Below the pieces are notes generated by a model. That model was not told the origin of the DNA, did no database searches, and was given only the letters and a program-made list of their open reading frames with translations. Below, piece after piece: positions 17,501 through 18,702 of a stretch of DNA of 18,702 bases (position 1 is its first letter; each line of letters starts with the position of its first letter). Made by a program: the position numbers and the translations under genes. Source of the stretch: JBCDGZ01 sp038750655. GTDB lineage: Bacteria; Bacteroidota; Bacteroidia; Chitinophagales; Saprospiraceae. The stretch lies in NCBI GenBank assembly GCA_038750655.1, contig JBCDGZ010000146.1:1-18702 (forward strand). Reading direction: 5' to 3'.

Positions 17501-18047
17501 GATTGGTGTAGTCCCGCAGCTCCTCCACCCCGTAAATGGCTTTATTCTGGTTGTATGCCTGTTTGTAGAGGTAGAGGTCGAGAAATTGATCTTTGCGGTT
17601 TTCCGTCTCCGGCTCATCAAAATCTTCCAGCAACATAGAGATCAGCATAGGGTCCTTGTTGTCCATCGAGTCGATCGGCTCTCCCGTCTTCGCGATCACC
17701 GCAGCATTCAAATCCTGGTAGGCTTCCTTGCTCAGCATCGCCTTGAGCTGGTTGGTGGTATCCGTAGTCGTATACATCCGCAGCATAAAATCCACCAGCG
17801 AATCGGGGTGAAGCTCCATCGCAAAAGCCTCGGAGGCATCCAGGGCGATCATCACCGAGTCGCTGAATTCAAAGACCCTGGGGTCGCGGACGTGCATGGT
17901 GCCGAAGAGGTAGGAGGGCTTTTCCAGCCCCTGCCCGCTGATTTCCCAGAGCAGGGCGTAGTTGCTTCGGTCGATTTGAGCAGAGCTGTTGAGGGCGAAA
18001 GTGAAGGAGAAAAGCAGGAATAGTAAGGATTGTTTTAGTGGATACAT
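14508..18047 (-). CDS. Oversized exported TraB/GumN family protein
   Basis: Predicted 1179-residue exported protein. The ATG at 18047 is preferred because it directly precedes a signal peptide (MYPLKQSLLFLLFSFTFALN, cleavage near residue 24); an in-frame TTG nine codons upstream is less likely. Residues about 30-300 form a TraB/GumN (Tiki-like) domain. The start LLWEISGQGLEKPSYLFG is typical. The two GxxH motifs are present: GTMH (H52) and GAAH (H274). An RRNRNMADNLARL motif precedes the second. Members of this superfamily are proposed metal-dependent proteases. The following about 310-780 holds beta-rich stretches with related entries (SYDNPERGFGIDMP, PYNSENGGYTIEFPGEP). About 785-1050 is alpha-helical, perhaps HEAT-like. 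The usual family length is about 300 residues, so about 850 residues are extra and have no family that I recognise. It lies 46 bp after the regulator gene and may share its transcript. Confidence 0.85.
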   Translation of the reverse strand: MYPLKQSLLFLLFSFTFALNSSAQIDRSNYALLWEISGQGLEKPSYLFGTMHVRDPRVFEFSDSVMIALDASEAFAMELHPDSLVDFMLRMYTTTDTTNQLKAMLSKEAYQDLNAAVIAKTGEPIDSMDNKDPMLISMLLEDFDEPETENRKDQFLDLYLYKQAYNQNKAIYGVEELRDYTNLTRSFFRMFEKGTYNRDHSVEPDSAAMKAFFDRFVATYASGDLEKMEVFIEQFKTDEEYEYEMLNRRNRNMADNLARLAQQQTIFCAVGAAHLFGEEGVIRLMEQKGFRMRRVSPTFTGMAAQYVEQPNTRPWVSYDNPERGFGIDMPRESVNLFTNQPELKQSVDIQLAFEMTEMAGFFAANADWILDDPDATKDSLYLQILEAWNNNEKVEPLSIKPVFQGDKEGREVIMKTEESYFCWQLFSNNGYVYLFGVAREENRFEAEFVRRFFASIRLSERPEAERPVYNWQPYNSENGGYTIEFPGEPEGRRVAKPAPDMPSEQDYILYPVMYGMDDVAFLVRHNDIPLDGLIKDETKLVEYNQKALDSSFGNPKIKPDSVLLDGHWIQEVDYFSNSNKIRVRLVNRGGRSYLVMGIMKPQAWDEEVINRFLNSFRFTPLKYSPLKEQAIPEINARISLPNELEIEKDTIQSDGYPHTREIAFLSRDTLSGAKYYFIQYEYSPYFQITDPVQQRQEERTILEEDEYLSAIIDTSFMGSPAWYAQYDYPRSSAQKHSLFFNYNRYLYELLIVTYDAVPQEQVWQFFNTFQTDLKADNTILLSDKSARLFADLRSTDEQVWQHAKDVLPYLDYDSTHLPSIYQLLQEDFPFDQQSGYVYTTKESLLDILTYTYDEQTVPFLEKYYSQNQTDTTLCSTLLSTLLQMGSPAALDRFYTLAKDFQKDRPTTFTVTTTLLNPLQDSMELAIEQYPRLMDLFDNPSMRRNVIFLTQKMLRDSVKGRQVIYPYANKFLKEAQRIVNQYGLVGKEGDLDCPELYKLEVLHHILGFLPQNPTIDTYLRSTLTIANYPLLYRSILSLVHHEQAVEATHFLHLGEDFYELYYLLDELKSMEKLSLLPAKLRRQEKVAQAIMDAHCFHYLENELDQFDIIDQQQQLIEGEEHTVYIFHFVLENTDEVRLGACSQPADHTTFSLRPAYLNYTDEGQYDPQQKAAILQGWFEE
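16646..16672 (-). repeat. 15-bp period duplication in a linker of the TraB/GumN protein
   Basis: CCGGCCGCTCCG is exact at 16646-16657 and 16661-16672. On the minus strand it encodes an ERPEAERP linker between two beta-rich stretches. This is a small in-frame five-codon duplication. Confidence 0.6.
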
Positions 18048-18093
18048 AGTGACGATATTGTTGTAAATGGACAAGGAGGGACAAGAAAGGTTT

Positions 18094-18702
18094 TTATTTG
18101 AATTTATTTAATTGATCAATGATTTGTTGTCTATTTTCTTCTTGAGTGATGAAAACGGGCTCGAAGGCGCGTTCTTTACAATTAGGAACGCTGCATCGTT
18201 GACAAGTCGTATTGACGGTCCTTTTAATTATTGTTGGATCATTCAAGAAGTAAATGATTGACCTCAGTTTTTCGTTAATCAGCAAGCCCAGTGTCACACT
18301 TTTCGAAGCTTTAGCCTTGTCGGCCAAAGAAAAGCAGAGATAAGACTTGTCCGACTCCCAAAAGTCAGAGATTTGTAAATTAACAATTACGGATTTCTTA
18401 TTTTTCCTTGCAGTATCCTGAATACTTTTGCAGGCGACCCACCTTCGACAAAAATGCTCTTCCAGCAGATTATTATAGGGCGTATGTAACTGGGAAAGGT
18501 GTAAATCCTTACTCATCCGCAGGCTTTTTAGCTTGGGGTCTCCTTCTAGTTTGATGAAAAAGAGGTCCTCTAGCCCAAAATAGTGCGGCAAAATATTGGT
18601 AAAGCGTTGCAGCAGCATCTCGATGGAAACATTGTATTTTTCTAGCAAACCCGTCAGATTGACCGATCTCCAGGTATTTTCTCTAAAGATGCTGACCAGG
18701 TC
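18094..18702 (-). CDS. RamB/ScfR-like transcriptional regulator, C-terminal part (cut by the window edge)
   Basis: The frame is open to the window edge, and the 202 visible residues are the C-terminal part of a longer protein. An in-frame TTG at 18648 is not a plausible start, because 18 more codons are open upstream. The visible part begins at the end of the IrrE/M78-like domain (YNVSIEMLLQRF, equivalent to the FGVSFEQVCHRL-type segment). It continues through a DUF2083-like domain: LFFIKLE, CRRWVACKSIQD, SYLCFSLADKAK and SVTLGLLIN. It ends with the diagnostic Cys motif CQRCSVPNCKERAFEP, where C-x2-C-x4-C precedes RA. Family members are about 470-500 residues long, with an N-terminal XRE helix-turn-helix, and control short-chain fatty acid or acetate metabolism in actinobacteria. 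Here the HTH lies outside the window, and the target genes are unknown. Confidence 0.8.
   Translation of the reverse strand, partial: DLVSIFRENTWRSVNLTGLLEKYNVSIEMLLQRFTNILPHYFGLEDLFFIKLEGDPKLKSLRMSKDLHLSQLHTPYNNLLEEHFCRRWVACKSIQDTARKNKKSVIVNLQISDFWESDKSYLCFSLADKAKASKSVTLGLLINEKLRSIIYFLNDPTIIKRTVNTTCQRCSVPNCKERAFEPVFITQEENRQQIIDQLNKFK

Noticed and set aside
16473..18023. Plus-strand ORF of 516 residues
   Set aside because: It is fully antisense to the TraB/GumN gene, has a skewed Arg/His/Leu-rich composition and no domain. It is an effect of the codon usage of the real gene.
18048..18074. TTG start nine codons upstream for the TraB/GumN protein
   Set aside because: The ATG at 18047 gives a normal signal peptide directly at the N terminus; the TTG would add residues before it.

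Overview
The window looks like a chromosomal segment from a Bacteroidota bacterium, probably of the Saprospiria (Lewinella or Haliscomenobacter-like). The evidence is two secreted proteins with type IX secretion (T9SS) sorting tails (one type B/CHU_C, one type A), SprB-like and PKD modules, Bacteroidota-type promoter elements (TAnnTTTG, with TTG about 21 bp upstream in the best case), and starts without clear Shine-Dalgarno sequences. The genus is an inference. All seven genes that I accept lie on the minus strand, so transcription runs from high to low coordinates.

Layout in the direction of transcription: (1) 18702-18094, the C-terminal part of a RamB/ScfR-like transcriptional regulator, cut by the window edge. 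(2) 18047-14508, a very long periplasmic or exported protein with an N-terminal TraB/GumN domain and about 850 further residues without a recognised family. (3) 14398-13169, a secreted M28 zinc peptidase with a C-terminal PDZ domain. (4) 13110-11089, a multi-spanning GT-C/TMTC-like membrane protein with C-terminal TPRs, followed after 13 bp by (5) 11075-10125, a SAM-dependent methyltransferase with an N-terminal zinc-ribbon-like motif. (6) 9703-3779, a 1974-residue secreted protein with EF-hand-type loops, DUF11-like and PKD modules and a type A T9SS tail. (7) 3310-260, a 1016-residue secreted protein with a GATase-like N-terminal domain, five Ig-like modules, two SprB-like repeats and a type B T9SS tail, ended by an excellent intrinsic terminator at 151-184.

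Five of the six complete genes encode exported or membrane proteins, so the shared theme is cell-envelope and surface biology. The GT-C/TPR protein and the methyltransferase could act together on surface glycans or glycoproteins, but nothing in the sequence proves this. Two gene-poor stretches (3311-3778 and 9704-10124) hold a good promoter candidate, a strong stem-loop and short repeats.

I found no CRISPR array, RNA gene, insertion sequence or prophage, and no clear evidence of an undescribed multi-gene system. The best candidates for something new are the oversized TraB/GumN protein, which is rich in D-(S/T)-hydrophobic O-glycosylation-type motifs, and the two large T9SS substrates.
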